A stretch of 64,000 bases of DNA from Erythrocercus mccallii. Lineage: Eukaryota; Chordata; Aves; Passeriformes; Dicruridae. Position numbers and translations under genes: made by a program. Positions 1 through 13,100 of this stretch are shown here, piece after piece. Below the pieces are notes generated by a model. That model saw only the letters and a program-made list of their open reading frames with translations. It made no database searches and was not told the DNA's origin. The DNA lies in the NCBI GenBank assembly GCA_013397435.1, contig VZRG01000363.1, positions 310,001-374,000 on the forward strand. Direction: 5' to 3'. Numbering within the stretch: position 1 is the stretch's first letter; every line of letters begins with the position of its first letter.

Positions 1-2339
1 ACCAGATTGCTTCTTACAAACCCAGATAGCAGTGTTGGTTTTGCTGCTGTTAGAAATGTCCATATCAGTAAAAGTTTTGTTTTCCAGGTCATTGAAATAT
101 TGGCAATAATTTTACAAGCTTGTAAAGCCAGCACTTCACAGCTGCTTGCTTGCCTTGTTCTTTTACAGTATGTACCCTTAAAAGTTCCTGGGAACAGTTC
201 TTGGAGTTTTTCTAGAAAGTAGGAATGAAAAATAGCACCAATAACTAAATCTTCCCAGCCATGGTCTCTTTTCTGCATTTTTTTCAGTATCAAACCCAGA
301 TAAATTGTTCAGTAAATACTGAATAAGTGGAACCTGTGGCCAGATCTGATGGTAAATGAACCTAGGAGCGATGAGGCAACCAAAAATTATGTTTGAGGCT
401 TAGATTTTTATTGGCCTAATAGTTAGCTCATAGTAGCTCTAACAGGACCTGGCCAAGCTGTGCCTCCCTGCTAGCTCCAGGGATTTAAAAATTGTGGTGC
501 AGCCCTGTACAATATCATATATTATCCTTCTGGGGGTTTTCATGTATCATTTATTTATGATGGCTACAGAACATGACTACAACTTTCTTCAACTATTTAA
601 ATCTGTACGTATTTTTTTAGAAATGAGAGGAAAAAGCAGTATTGAAATGCAGTGTGTTTGGAAGGAATGCCAGGAGACCTGGCTTGTAAGTCTAGCACTG
701 GCTGATGTAAGAATCAGGTAAATGACTTCATTTACTTTATCTTCATCAGTGATTAAAAGGATAAGTGGGCCCAGAATTGCTAAATCCTACCTATTTTAAA
801 AATTTCTTTAGTTTAGGTGGTAGCTTAGGATCTCAATTCCTTTGAGCATGTAGGTCCCTCTCTTTAATTACCTTTATCAGGGAAAGCTGTGTGGTTTAAT
901 GTGTGCCAGGTTTTTTGAAGGTCATACATTTGAAGCCCTGTTGTTACTGAGTAGGCAGAATAGAACTGCTGTGTTAAAAAAAAAATCAACTTTCAAGGCT
1001 GGAGAATAAGCTAATTATTCAACCTTAAAAAACCAAAGTAAAGGAATAAACAATACATGGACAAACTAAAAAAAAACCAAACAAACCTCGAATTTGTCAA
1101 ACCACTGTCTCTTTGGTTGATTTTTAATCATAATTATAATTATTAAGTGGCATTTGAGACTTGTGAAACTCAATATTCCAAATTAGCTTTTCTATGAAAA
1201 TATAAACAGATAACTCTAATCAGATTTAAATTCAACAGAATATTGTAGATAAACCTACATATTTAAAAGTTCTTTTAATATTTAGTGCACTCTTGCTGTT
1301 GAATGCTGGTTATTTATATAGTGGATGCATAATTTCTTTGCTACTTAGGACAATAAATATATGCACACATACAGACAGATGTCTTTAAAATTTTAGTCTT
1401 TAGAGACTCAATTAATGATAGTACAGAGATTGAGAGAGGGACATTACCTAGAGGTGTAACAGGTTTTGTTTTCTCTAAATCCACATGTTTTCTGCCCAGT
1501 CAAGTCCATGATCTGAAAGTACTCCTGCCTTCTGGGGTCTCAGAAAGCTAAGTAATAAAAGGCATTTAGAGATCAGTCTGAATAAAGGGGCCCATTTGGG
1601 GGGGTATATGGGTGTTTGAAAATCTACATTGAGGAGATTTACAATGCAAGGAAAGCCATTGTGCAAACCCCTCTTTTTTATTACAACACTATAGGATGGT
1701 CGGTCAGTTTCAACTTAGGTAACATAGTAAAGTTATGTAGAAACACAGTAAGAAAAGGAGATAAAAGCATTCCAACTGTCATTCCAATATTACCTCTTCA
1801 ATCAGATTTTGAGCACAATGTAACTGTGCTGATCTATGGTTCATTGGTGTCAAGCCATTGTCTGGCATCAGCATCTGCATAGCTGCTATTGTTTTACTGG
1901 AGCAGCTGCCACTCAAACCTGTGATGGAGTAGGTGGAAGGCATTCCAGAGTTACACTTGCATTGTGCTACACAAAAGAGACCTATTGGGATAACTCCCCC
2001 CACGTTTTTCTTTTTCTTTAAACTTTGCGTGACTTTAATACAAGAAATCTTTTTTTTTTTTTAAATATTGGGCAGGCTGATAAGCAGGATGCTGGAGATG
2101 AAAATTACAATACAGAAATGTCTAAAGATGAAATGATCTGTGTGACAGAGTATAGATGTACAGGTTGTACTTCTCATCACTTCTGGTAGTGGGTGGACAT
2201 AAGCAGTCTAAACTAAAATCTCAGGTTCTTTATAGAGATATTTCATTCATATGTAAGTGCTGGGAAATTAAATTTGTTCACATTGAGAGAAAATGAGTGC
2301 AGGTTTGTAATCTTCTGTATTCAGACTATTAGAGAAAGA
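1..2339. other. non-coding stretch, no gene seen
   Basis: AT-rich, CpG-poor sequence with only short chance reading frames (up to 88 codons, overlapping on both strands at 1616-2003). Visible low-complexity items are an A-rich run near 1069-1087 (A8 followed by CCAAACAAACC), an A9 run near 976, and a run of 13 T at 2050-2062. No splice-framed open exon, CpG island, tRNA-like cloverleaf or recognisable transposon could be supported. It is most simply read as intergenic or intronic DNA. Confidence 0.6.
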
Positions 2340-2636
2340 CAATAGAGGAAGTTCAGAGGATGGCAGCCAAGGTTCAGCAGTCAGCATGAGGTAGCTGCTC
2401 GGCTAAGGGAAAATGAGTTGCAGGAGGAAATTCTTTACTGTTGGGATGGTGAGACACTGGAACAGGTTGCCCAGGGAAGATGTGGATGCCTCAACACTGG
2501 AAGTGTTCAAGGTTGGGTTGGATAAGGCCTTGAGCATCCTGGGATAATGGGAGCTGTCCCTGCACATGGCAGGACATTGGGACTGGATGAACTTTAAGGC
2601 CCCTATCAAGCCCTTAACACTCCATGATCTGAGCAC
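2340..2636 (+). mobile_element. CR1 LINE 3' end fragment, plus orientation
   Basis: The stretch from about 2413 reads like the terminal part of CR1 ORF2 plus its short 3' end: a GGAGGAAATTCTTTACTG block, then ACACTGGAACAGGTTGCCCA (2453-2472), a 'ctggaagtgttcaagg' block, 'ctgcacatggcaggacattgg', and a tail 'ccatgatctgag' that is a decayed form of the CR1 3' octamer-type repeat. The order of blocks matches the coding sense of CR1, so the element lies on the plus strand. It is severely 5'-truncated, as nearly all genomic CR1 copies are. The start is uncertain: 2340-2412 is only vaguely CR1-like. The minus-strand 77-codon frame here is an antisense shadow. CR1 encodes an endonuclease/reverse transcriptase, but none of that enzyme is preserved. 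Confidence 0.85.
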
Positions 2637-4407
2637 TGGTGGTGGTTAAAATGAATGCTCTCCAGAGATCCATTCAACTTCTGTGGTTCTTTGAAAAGGA
2701 GAATCAGGAGGCTTTTCATTTTCCCTAACATGCCATGCATTTAATGTTGACTTTAATTTTCCATTTACTTTGGTGCCTTTAGGAAGATAAGTTTCTCCTT
2801 TCACTTAGTTCCTTGCTGACAACAGTGGTCACCTGGGGAAGGTGTGTTTCCCTTAATGTCCTTCAGCAGTGGAAGGGACAGCTAATATCCACAATTAGTG
2901 TCTGATAACATACAGTGATTAAATAACTGTATTTTTCTCTGAAAATAACCCAAGCTTTCAAGGTGTGCCAGTGGAAGGAACAGTGCTCTTCTGTGTCTCT
3001 TGAATAGGTCTTTTGTAGGAATTGAGCTGGAAGGAATGGTTCATTAGCAAAGACTGTGAAGCACACATTGAAAAGTTCCTCTGGACCAACTTTGCAAAAG
3101 GCAAAACTTCAAGGATTTTCTCTTAAGAAAGTAAAGGACGCAATGCATTTCAGGTTCTGGTGCAGGCTTTGCAAGTCCATTGTTAAAACAGTTCATGATA
3201 AAATGCTAACAATTTGAACAGAAGGGTGATCAGTCTCTTTCAAAAAAATATTGCCTGTCATTATAGGATTTTTTTCTGGATTGATATCTTCAGATTGTTC
3301 AAATATTGAACAATTTCTTATTTAAACATTTAGCTGCAACAATGTGCTCAGTTAGTAGATAACAAGGGGCCTACTGAATTGGCAAGAAATTTTTTACTGA
3401 GTTCTGTTTGATTTGTATCATATGAAATCAATCAAAGGTAGACAGGAGAGATTATATTTTGCCTAAACCTTGTTATTAAGGTTAAAATAATTGGAATATT
3501 GAGATGTTAATTCCCAGCCCTCTCATTCCTGCTTCATGAAAGAAAAGGATGCATGTGGTTTAAATTTGAAATTTTTAATGCGAAGAATGGTGATCTATGC
3601 AGAAATTTTAGCATCAGGGTTTTTATGACCTTTGCCATAAACCAAAGGAAAAGACAAAAAACACTGGAAGGAAGTTGTTGCCAGACCACTTTAATTCTGT
3701 AGGAATGGAATTACGTCCTCCAATCCAAGCAGTTCATTGGTACTTGCAGCGTTAAAAGGTGGTAAATGATGGGAGTAACAATTAACAACCTGCTGTATTG
3801 GGACTGTACTAATGATGTATGGTGTTGCAAGGACAACTTGCATAATTTTACAGTTTTTATGTATCACTCTGTTATAGTTAATTTTCATGTTTCTTATTAG
3901 ACCAAACGGAAAAGGTAGGCTTTAGTTTTTTTCCCTCTTTCTAGTGATAGTTTTGTCATTTGATTTCTATTATTTTAGGCACTCAGAGCATTTTGATGCT
4001 TCTAACATTAGCTCACCTGGTTTTTGGGAGAGACGATGGCAGTGCAGAGATTTGTATAAAATTCTACTGGTTGGAATGCTTCAGATTTTAGATTAATGCC
4101 ATTTTGATAATAAAAGAGTATTAGAATTGTCAATTTTATCGTAATTGCTAATATCATTTCATTTTCATGAGAGTGCATGGAGATGTGAGGTCTTAAAAAA
4201 CATATCAGTGTCAGTCCCTTATACAATATGAATTTTATGGTGTTTCCTCTACCTCAGTTTCACTGGGAATGTTAAAAATAAACCACAATGGAATTTTGTT
4301 GGTGAGATATAATGTGGACTAATGCAAAAGAATGCATACAAGAAAGTACCATTTGTACAAATGCAGTATTGAATCAATTTTAACTTCACATGGGAAAGAC
4401 GTGAATA
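2637..4407. other. non-coding stretch, nothing recognised
   Basis: Ordinary AT-rich sequence without repeats that I can name. Reading frames are short (65-72 codons) and minus-strand only, with no splice signals or residue patterns suggesting protein. Confidence 0.55.
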
Positions 4408-4475
4408 TTTCTATAGGCACCTCATTTCTATAGGACCATTTTCTATAGGGCCATTTTATGGTCCATAGGGACCAT
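4408..4475. repeat. 15-bp tandem repeat ending in a hairpin
   Basis: Three consecutive units begin TTTCTATAGG: 4408-4424, 4425-4439 and 4440-4454. A fourth, rearranged unit (4455-4475) holds ATGGTCC-ATAG-GGACCAT, a perfect 7-bp stem with a 4-base loop at 4458-4475. Units 2 and 3 differ at one base (GGACCAT versus GGGCCAT). This looks like a short local expansion; no function is implied. Confidence 0.75.
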
Positions 4476-7400
4476 AAAAACCACAGAGTCTAGGCTGATA
4501 TAAAATTGAGATAAGAGCATAAATTGAGATAATGATGGCACTATTTATATGGCAGTGTACTCAATCTTTCTTTGAATAATATGCTCAGTCAGGCAGCCTT
4601 TGCCAAGACCCTGAAGTGGAAGATGGAACTCAGAATGGATTGAAACAGAAATGAGGATGTCTGTTGCTGCTGCTTTCTCAGTTACCTGTTCCTGTACAGA
4701 GCAGGGACAGGCTGAGCTCCTGGTGTCCATCACTGCTCAACCACAGGGCCACGGCATGCCTGTATTACCCTAGTGGAGCTGTTGCTGTTTCTGGCCTGTT
4801 TCTTCCACTTCTACAGAGTGCTGAAGTAGTTAATAGAACTGGTTAGGGATCAGAGAGCGGCTGAGAGCAGGTCCTCCAAAAGTGGTGATGGTGGTAGAGC
4901 AAAGACAGGGAAGGAGAGTGAGGTAAAAGATGATAGGGAATTACATGAACAGTGAAGGCTGCCTGACTCTTTTTACCAGGCTCTGGAGCAGAGTAGTGGA
5001 TGAAAACCAGGAGCAGTAAAAGGGAGGAAGGAACCAGAAGTACTTGCTTACTCTTTGAAACATACTTGATGTGCTTTTGAGACAGGTCAAGGAGGGATTT
5101 TTTTATTGTATTCACAGAAATTATCAGGGTTTTGTGGTTTAGCTGACATTAGGAAGTTCAGCTTTTCTTGCATTGATATCTTGCTTCTTTTAGAAGTATT
5201 TGCACAAAACCTTAGGTCTGCAGTGGTTGAGTATTATATTATAGTCAGTCCCACAGCTCAGTTATAATTGAACTGATGTGCTTTTCCCACTCTGTGCTTG
5301 TCTCTGGATGTAGAATCCAGTGATACTGCTGATAACCTTTGTAAACAGGCAGGAAAGCCCCCTCACCCCCAAAATAATGCAGAAGTATTCTTTGTTAAAA
5401 GGGTATTATCAAAGCAAGGCAGGAAGAATTTCTCTAAGCAGAGAGCTCTGTTCCTGCTGCCTGCTCACTGTTAGAATGCTCAGTAGAGTGAACCCACGTG
5501 CAGGGTTTATACCTGGGAGATGTTCAGTTGGCAGGGAGCCTGGAAGTGGCAAGCACAAGGCTGTTTTATAGCCACAGCTGGCATTTCAGCCATGGCTGCT
5601 GCATTTTGGCAAGCCCAGGCTCAGCCCTTCATATCAGTGCCAGAGTCAGATGTGCAATCACCTTTGATTTTTAAGAATTCTCTGCCTTTACAGAATGCAG
5701 TCTTGGCAGGTGTTTATTGTCATAGTTTCAGGCTGGCTTCTGTCATCTCTAGTCCTTGTTCTTACAAATTCATTCAGATAGACTTGAAAACATCAGCTTC
5801 TGCTTTCAACAGTGCATCCCTTATTTTGAAAGGGTTAATACAAGCTGCTCTGCCAAGGCCTTCCATAGCAAGACAGATTCATTGCTGTGTGTTTTTGGTG
5901 ACTTGCAGGCAACTAACTGGTCAGGGATTATATTTCTGATTATCCCTTTGATTTAGTTAGAATAAAAGCATCAGTGACATTGCCAATGACCCACATGTTT
6001 GAAGAAGCCGTAGATTAAGATATTGAGGTCTGTACCTTCAAATCCCACAATATTACATTAACACACGTTCAGAAGCTGCAGAATTGGATTTAACTCCAGC
6101 TCTTGAACCCCCTTCATAATCTCATTTTGTGCTTGGAGTGGTGAAAATAATGGTAATGCAGCTGCTGCAAGACTGACTATGTGAGCTTTTTTCACATTAG
6201 AAAGCCTTTTAATAAAGTAAAAGTGCCTTAAGTGCAGAAGAATCTTTCCTTCTTTTTTGCAGCTTTGATAGCAATGAAAACAATTTGGAGTCTTGTAACA
6301 CTGTCGGCTGGAGATTGGTGGAAAAGTGTTATGGTCTCTGACTCACAGAGAAGTACAAGCTTCACATATTAAGACCTCATTAAGGATTGATGATGTTTAC
6401 ATTGTTCACGGTTACTTTCAATTTTTGCACACATGACTGTCAGATGGCATTACAGATGAAGATCAAGCATGAGAGCAGCAATTGCATCAATCTCAATTCT
6501 GAGTCTGGAAGTTTTCTTGAAAGAACAAAGAAAAAAGGTGACAAGAAAAATAACTACAAGTATTTATAAGGAAATCCTGAAGTGGATTACTGTACTGGGT
6601 ACTGAAATTCCTCAGCAAAGGTCATTAATGTGTGTAAATGCTGTGGCTTACAGCCAAGCTCGTTTTGCCATGCTGCAGGCTTGGCATACTTCTTGGAAAT
6701 TTGATGAATGGGCATCAGTATAAGAGAATGGACAAGTAGTAGTGTGCACTGCAGGCATGCTCCTGGAGTAAAAGTGCTAAATCAGACAGGCTTTGTTGTG
6801 ACATACATTGCTGATTTACCTCTTGGTGGTAGAATTAGAGAATGAGGTTTCTAGTACAGGTGATCCTTTTCAATGCTAATTTACCATCTGCTAGGAACAG
6901 GTGGTGTTTCCCTTTGAACATGTTTCTATTGTACATAAGTGAAGGGATGAATTTCCATTCCAGGACATTTTGTTCAAAGAAAAGATAATAATCTGCATAT
7001 TTTTCAATGGGTACAGGAACCTGCCAGAGAATTACAGTCAGGAGTGGAGTGATGGCTCATTTATAGTAGGTGATCCAGTGGGAACATAGGAGTTTTATTC
7101 CAAGAGATCTGGAAAGGGAATTTCCCAGTATTACCATTGGTTTCCTCTCATGCTCACGCTCCAGATGTGGTAGTCATAAAAGCTTTTTTTTTTTGAGTTC
7201 TGTATCCTGAAATAAAATGCTGAGAACAAAAGTGTGATTTAGGCAGTTTTTCATCTGCAAAAAGAGGCAGATCTCTTACAGGAAATTATTTTGCTGGTAG
7301 AGAATGGATGAAGATATATGGAAGATGTGGGTATAGAGGATATATGGAAGGCAGAAATGAGGATTATAGATCAACTGTGTAGTTTTGTGTTACAGAGCCT

Positions 7401-7623
7401 GTGAGCACAGAAAGAATTATCTGTGGACAGTGGACAGCCAAGGCCAACTGCCCAAAATCAGGTCTTGTTAAAGCTGGTAGTTTTTTGAGGCAATTGCCTT
7501 TTCAGCACTTTATGGCTGTTTTGGATCATTTCCAATAGATACTGAAGGGATTATTGTTTCCCTTTCTTTTTGGAAAACATTGAAAAGAACAAAAAAACCC
7601 CCAACAAAAGAAACCCAGAAAGC
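4476..7623. other. non-coding stretch, chance ORFs only
   Basis: It contains a 139-codon plus-strand frame (5520-5939) and several shorter ones. The 139-codon frame lacks any recognisable domain, overlaps another open frame, and its composition matches the surroundings, so I do not call it a gene. A 12-bp motif GATATATGGAAG occurs twice, 26 bp apart (7313-7324 and 7339-7350). An A/C-rich low-complexity patch (runs of A and C such as AAAAAAACCCCCAAC) lies at about 7590-7620. Confidence 0.55.
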
Positions 7624-7683
7624 AACATACATAAACATATACACACACACATATACATATACACACACACATATATATGTATT
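7624..7683. repeat. CA/TA compound microsatellite
   Basis: Alternating purine-pyrimidine tract with a 20-bp higher-order duplication: ACATATACACACACAC occurs at 7635-7650 and again at 7655-7670, followed by ATATATATGTAT. Such tracts are length-polymorphic and can adopt Z-DNA-like structure; that is general knowledge, not shown here. Confidence 0.9.
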
Positions 7684-9724
7684 TCTGTGCTATATTGTGC
7701 TTGTTTTATAACCACTCCCCTCTGAAACAGAGGGTGGATTGTCTACATTCAAGGGACAGAAAAGTTAGAAATAATTACCATGAGTTAAATGATGGCTTCT
7801 TCCTTCCCCTGCATAGGTATTTGGGCAGAGGAGTATGAGACCAACCTGGTGAGCATCTCAGGTGTGCATGTACAGCTCAGGAGCCAACTCTTATCCAGTT
7901 ACTTTTGGGTTTTTTGTCACACATCTCAAGTGTTGAGGAGCTCCTGGCAGCATGCCCGAGATGACAGCTGATCTGAAGAGCCCCACATACCTCAGCAGCA
8001 CATCTCTTCTTCTGGCTGTGCCCTCTGCTCTTCCTGAGGAGAGAGAGGGGCTGTTGCCTTTGGATTCTGTTTGTGCCTTGGCAGTTCATCCTTTCAGTAA
8101 CTTCCTTCTAACGTGGATTTTATCTCTAGTGAACAGAGGTCAGAAATGAAGCTATAAAGGATAAAAAAGCAAAGCTTGTAGTTCAGCTCCTTCATTCTTT
8201 TTGTGTATCACTTTGGATTGTCTAATGCTTTGCATGTGACCACAGCAGAATATTTGTGTAAACACAAAAGGTGTTTAGTACAAAAACCATGAGAACTTGT
8301 CTTACTGAATCACTCTATGATGTGGGTAGTTGGTGCTGAAGAACAACACACAAGAAATCTCTCAATAGATAGAGGTGGCAAAATATGTTCCCTTAATGCT
8401 GGTGTTCTGATCTATTTTGCTCAGAGAGCAGTTTAAGGCGTGAGAAAAAGATGGGTTATCTTCTGAGACTTTTTCTTAGTGTTGGCTCTCATAACTCTTT
8501 ATATTCCTGTTGAAAAGTAAATGATCAATTAAGTGATAAGGCCAGGTAATTATTTTAACAAGCATAGAGAGATATGCATTAAACTTGAAAATGGTCTGTC
8601 ATTAGTTTGATAAATGCAGTTTTCTTAGTACATGTCCTCCCTCTTCAGGAATGTTAACATATGGAGATTTTTAAACCACTGGTGGAGAAATCCAGCAAGA
8701 AAAAATTCAGTAGTAAAAATACAAATAATTTGAAGGACTTCTTACTTTTATTTTTATTTACATCACCCTTAAGCTTATGGTAACAGCATTTGTGTCTAAT
8801 CAAATTTTTGATCAGTGCCAACGGATTGTGGGCATTAAGGAACAGCGTTTATAGAAGCACCAAAACCCCTGCCATTTTAAAGACCCTTCGTTATCATTAT
8901 AGAAGCTGTCCATGTGATCTAGGAGGCTGCTTCTATCCTGCAGCTTCACCTCTGTGAGCTGATGTGGGGACAATGGGTTGGGACATATTGTAACTCTGGC
9001 ATTCTCCTTTTTGAAGAAATGAGCTCCAGAGGGAGTGAATGGAGGCAGGAGCCACCATCTCCTGCTGGAGCATTTGACAAACTCAGCTTGTGTCAGCTCA
9101 TCAAGGCCAAGAAGTTCCATCTGAAAACAACTATCTCCAAAATGAGACCTTTCCTTAGGCATTTAAAGTCCAATTCTTATCTGAATTAGATATGCAGCAC
9201 TCAAGTTTCTTTTAATTTTTTTTTCTTTTTTCACACAGGGAGTGAGACAAGACTCTCAACACTTGTATCAGGACCACTGGTACAGATGGAAATACTGTTG
9301 TGTGGTTTAGTTGTAAATGCTTAATTCTATTTATATGGAAAGGATTTGTTTTTAATGAAAGTGTTATTGAATTTTACAATTTCCTTTTCCTTAATTTTTT
9401 TTCAGAATTACATATGGTTTTAGTATTGTATACTTTTGACTAGACAATTAATTAAACCTTTAATAGCCACCAAAATCTATCACTTGCTTTTAATTTTTCA
9501 GTCTAAATATTTGCCCTGCATGACTTATCCAACTTTTCTTCATCAAAGCATTTTCATTTGTTTCAATTAAATTCATTGGCAGAGAATTTAATTTGGTATT
9601 TATATCAATTTATTAAATAAAATACTGCACGATGATTAAAAATAATAACTATTTTTAATTTGAGTTTGAAGGAAGTATTAAAACCGTGTTATGTGTGGAA
9701 AGTTGTGGAATATGAGGTTATATT
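7684..9724. other. non-coding stretch, nothing recognised
   Basis: Overlapping short frames occur on both strands at 7789-8149 and 8812-9189 (up to 116 codons) without domain features. The last 200 bp (about 9530-9724) are very AT-rich, with many TTAAAT and AATAAA-like words, immediately before the LTR candidate. Confidence 0.5.
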
Positions 9725-10115
9725 TGTTGAAGTTATTGAGGCTTATGCTCACCAGAAGGCACTGAGGGAATGGCAGGAGCAGGCTGGGAGTGAGGAGAGA
9801 GTCAGCTGAGTGACAGCCAGAAGCAAGATTGTGATTGGCTGGAGGAATGCGTGGAGTGTATGAGCAGGAAGCTGATTGGGTGATAGGATGTGTGGATAGC
9901 GTATGATCGGGAAGCTGATTGGGTGATAGGACAGCAGTGCTGCAGCTGAGCCAGCCAATGGGTGCCCTTCTTCTGTTAAGTTCTGTTAGGCCTTGGTTTG
10001 GTTTCAGTTATGTCCAGTGGAGATTAAAGACATAAAAAGGGGGTGATTTCTGCAGTAAAGGGATCTTCTTCAGATATGTAAGGAGGTCTGTGTCGCTTTG
10101 TTCCCCATTGCTACA
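9725..10115 (+). mobile_element. probable solo LTR of an avian endogenous retrovirus
   Basis: The stretch has the layout of a retroviral LTR in plus orientation. A possible 5' end is TGTTGAAG at 9725. It is followed by three inverted CCAAT boxes (ATTGGCT at 9834-9840, ATTGGGTG at 9875-9882 and 9918-9925), a forward CCAAT at 9955-9959, a TATA-like CATAAAAAGG near 10030, an AGTAAA poly(A)-signal variant near 10055, and a T-rich end 'tttgttccccattgctaca' closing with CA at 10115. A 43-bp segment is tandemly duplicated in the promoter-like part (about 9856-9898 and 9899-9941). No gag, pol or env sequence flanks it, so it would be a solo LTR. I could not find a clean target-site duplication, so both ends are approximate. 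The family is not assigned; the U5-like end recalls passerine ERVK-type LTRs, which is only an impression. Confidence 0.6.
9856..9941. repeat. 43-bp tandem duplication inside the LTR
   Basis: GGAAGCTGATTGGGTGATAG recurs at 9867 and 9910, and similarity extends upstream (GTGTATGAGC versus GCGTATGATC). Each unit carries one inverted CCAAT box (ATTGG). Duplicated enhancer or promoter modules are common in retroviral U3 regions, which supports the LTR reading. Confidence 0.85.
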
Positions 10116-13100
10116 GAAAGTTCCAGACCACTTCAGATATTTTTTCCAGAATCGCTGCTAAAACCTCAAAATGTAGCACTATCTCTGTGTAGTTGTATTG
10201 GATCTACTGAAACATTGTGCAATCCCAGACAGAGCTTTCAGGGTGAGAATGTGTCTCCCATTGTGATGGAGATAGTGTAACAGCATCCAGACTTTAAAAT
10301 GCTGTAAGCACCTAAGAGCTTACTGTACCTTTCTTAAACAGTATGGCAGAATCTATTTTTAAGCTCATTACCTTTTTCCAAGGTGAAATCTTTTCTGTAT
10401 GGGAAAAGCTTATCTCAAATTAAATATATTTTGGAGCTGCTGTTACCAGGATACTGAGGGAAGTGCATTCACTCATTCAAATAGCATCAATAAGTCTGAT
10501 GAGACCTTATAATAAAGTGCAGTTACACTTCTATTTATGTCTTCTGTTTGACAGCTTCAGTATCTGAATGCCCACTACTGATTGATTAAATAAATGTATA
10601 ACAAACCCCTTTGCTGTCAGTTTTTTTAAATAGAAATCAGCAGTGTGACTGAAATGCTCACCAGCTGCTGTTGCCTGAGGTGGTGTATGCAAATGTCTGT
10701 GCCTGGGCACTTTCAATCACTTTTTGCACAATATAGTGGCATCAGCTGAAAAAAATGGTTGGAAGGAGTTGGAAATTCTGTGAGGGCTTTTTCAGACTTT
10801 TCTAGGTGTGACTTACGTTATGTGAGGAGTCACACAAGGAGATGACTTATGAAACCCAGAGCATGAATTCCTACTCTCTTAGAACTGTACTTTTTATTTA
10901 ACTTGTCTAGTTCATGGGTTTTGGACAAGTATTCTCAGAATAAGTGGTTAGGAATGACACAAACTTTGGAGAGCAGAAAATTCAGTACAAGTCTAAGTCA
11001 GAGACTATTAAAGCTGAAGGGAGCTTCTCCATTGACTCCAGTAGAATTTGAATCAAACTGTTGGTGTTTCTGGAATTCTATTGCAGGGCTGTCTAAGGTC
11101 ATATGCTCAGAAACTCAGATTATTTGTTTTTCTTTCTCTTTCTTTATCTGTTTCCATTTCTTCTCTGAGTTATTCTTTATGTCTGGAGATCTTCTAAACT
11201 TGTAGTGGAGTATGGTTTCAGCAGTTGTGTTGTTGATCTCTCTTTTGGGGTGGAGCAAACCAGTTCACTGAGATAGATCACTTCATTTGTTGTGCTTGAC
11301 AGCAGTAGCAGTTTATTTGTCGTGGGGATCTAGATGGGGCCTTATTCATTGTGGAGACTTATCCTTCTAAAGATGCGCATTTAAACACTCTCTTGTACTT
11401 TTGGTATTTGAAATGGATCTGTATCAACTGAAGTCTTAAAATGCTTCAGTTAAAAGGCTGGGATTTTTTTTTTTTGTGTAGAGACATTACTGATGAAGGA
11501 CACCCCTGGCTTGTTACTGGCAATATATTATGTTCTGGAGAAGTGTCTTAATATTGTCTGAAAGCTCTAGGTCTAAAGTGTTATGTTATACACAGTATAT
11601 TAAATTGTTAACAAGGAGTATAGTAAAACAAGGAATGTGTCACTTCCTGTCTCATGGGAGTGTTTGATTCGTTCTGAAATCCATGATACAGTGCATTAAA
11701 ATATATGGCTAATTTTTAACATTTACCTAAATCTTTTATGTGGTTATGCTCATTAGCATATTTAAGAAACTTGCTAATGAAGAAGTCAGTAAGTTTTTTA
11801 GACATTTTAAGTAGGAAAAATTGAATTTAAATGGCTTTCTCACATGCATGTAATTTGGCTGGACTACTGTTTAATCTGTGGTTGCAGTATCAATGGAAGG
11901 AATGTGTGTTATGTATTTTCAGTTGGTATGTTTCTGCTCACTTCAGTTTTGATGAATTGGCACTTACTGAGGGGAAACACCAGATTAAGACCAGACATCT
12001 TTCGAAATTTCAAACTGGATTTACATAGCAAAGCAGTCATGATAAGAAGCAGAAAATCACCCCAAACTTCATGGGGCTGTCCTGTAAAAGAAAAAAATCC
12101 ATTAGACTTATCCAAAAGTACATCTGAAATGTATTGGTTTTGAGTCTAACTTATCTTTAAAGGTTATTATCTGAACTGCAATACCTGACTGTGTGCTCTG
12201 TGCACTTTCAGAAGAGTTTGAGCCTGGCTCACTGGAAGAGCTTGTGTGTAGTGTGTCACCGTCCTGCAGATGCCACACTGTGGCAACTTTATGGTGTCTC
12301 TTTTTTGGTTAGATAGATTGCTTAATTCTTTCAGTCTCTTGGAATTTTTTCACCTCTTGGTTACTTGCTGTCTCGTTGGTTTAATTAACAATAGAAGACC
12401 TTTCTTTTTCTAGATCTGTGCTTTTATGGAGTGTGTGTGTTTGTATGCAATGGGTGGAGAGAAAGGAGTGGGTAGGTATCTACCAAATGTGCAGCACTAA
12501 TTGCTGTCCTGATGCACTATTGTTGTTTTCAGAATGTGGAGTAGAATATGTGACTCAGGTAAAGGCTTGATTATCCAAGACACTGGGATTAACTCAGAGA
12601 ATTAAATGAAACATAAGAAAAAGGCTGTCCACCTCAAGTAAATAAACAGGTTAAAGGAAAGGCAGCAATTCCAGTCAGTTTGGAGCTGCAACTGAAAGTA
12701 GTGCAATCGGTTATTGCTCCAGTCAGTGTTAGTGGTTCAGTGCAGTGGTGTGTTAGTGAGCTAATGCTTCCATGCCCAGACTTGACACTTGCGAGTCTCA
12801 CAACTGTTTTTCTGAGGTGTATTTTCCAATTACAGTGCTGCAGAGGCTGCAGAAAAATGTAGGGTGCTTATGAGGTTTGTGGTTTAAAGAATGAGAGGGA
12901 AAAACTCCTGAACAGTAGTCTTGGTGTGAGTAGTCTGAAGTCCTGGGCTTGAATGCTGCAGAACAGACTGAAAAGTGGGCTCTTCTACAGCGTTGGTGCG
13001 CTGTGTGTTTGATGTCTTCTTGGAGAAAGTATCTTCCAGATAGGTTATGAATGGGATGGTGATAGACCAAAGAATAGGAAGGTGCAGTTAATCCCTCTTT

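Noticed and set aside
5520..5939. 139-codon plus-strand frame
   Set aside because: Overlaps other open frames, with no domain or initiation and splice context.
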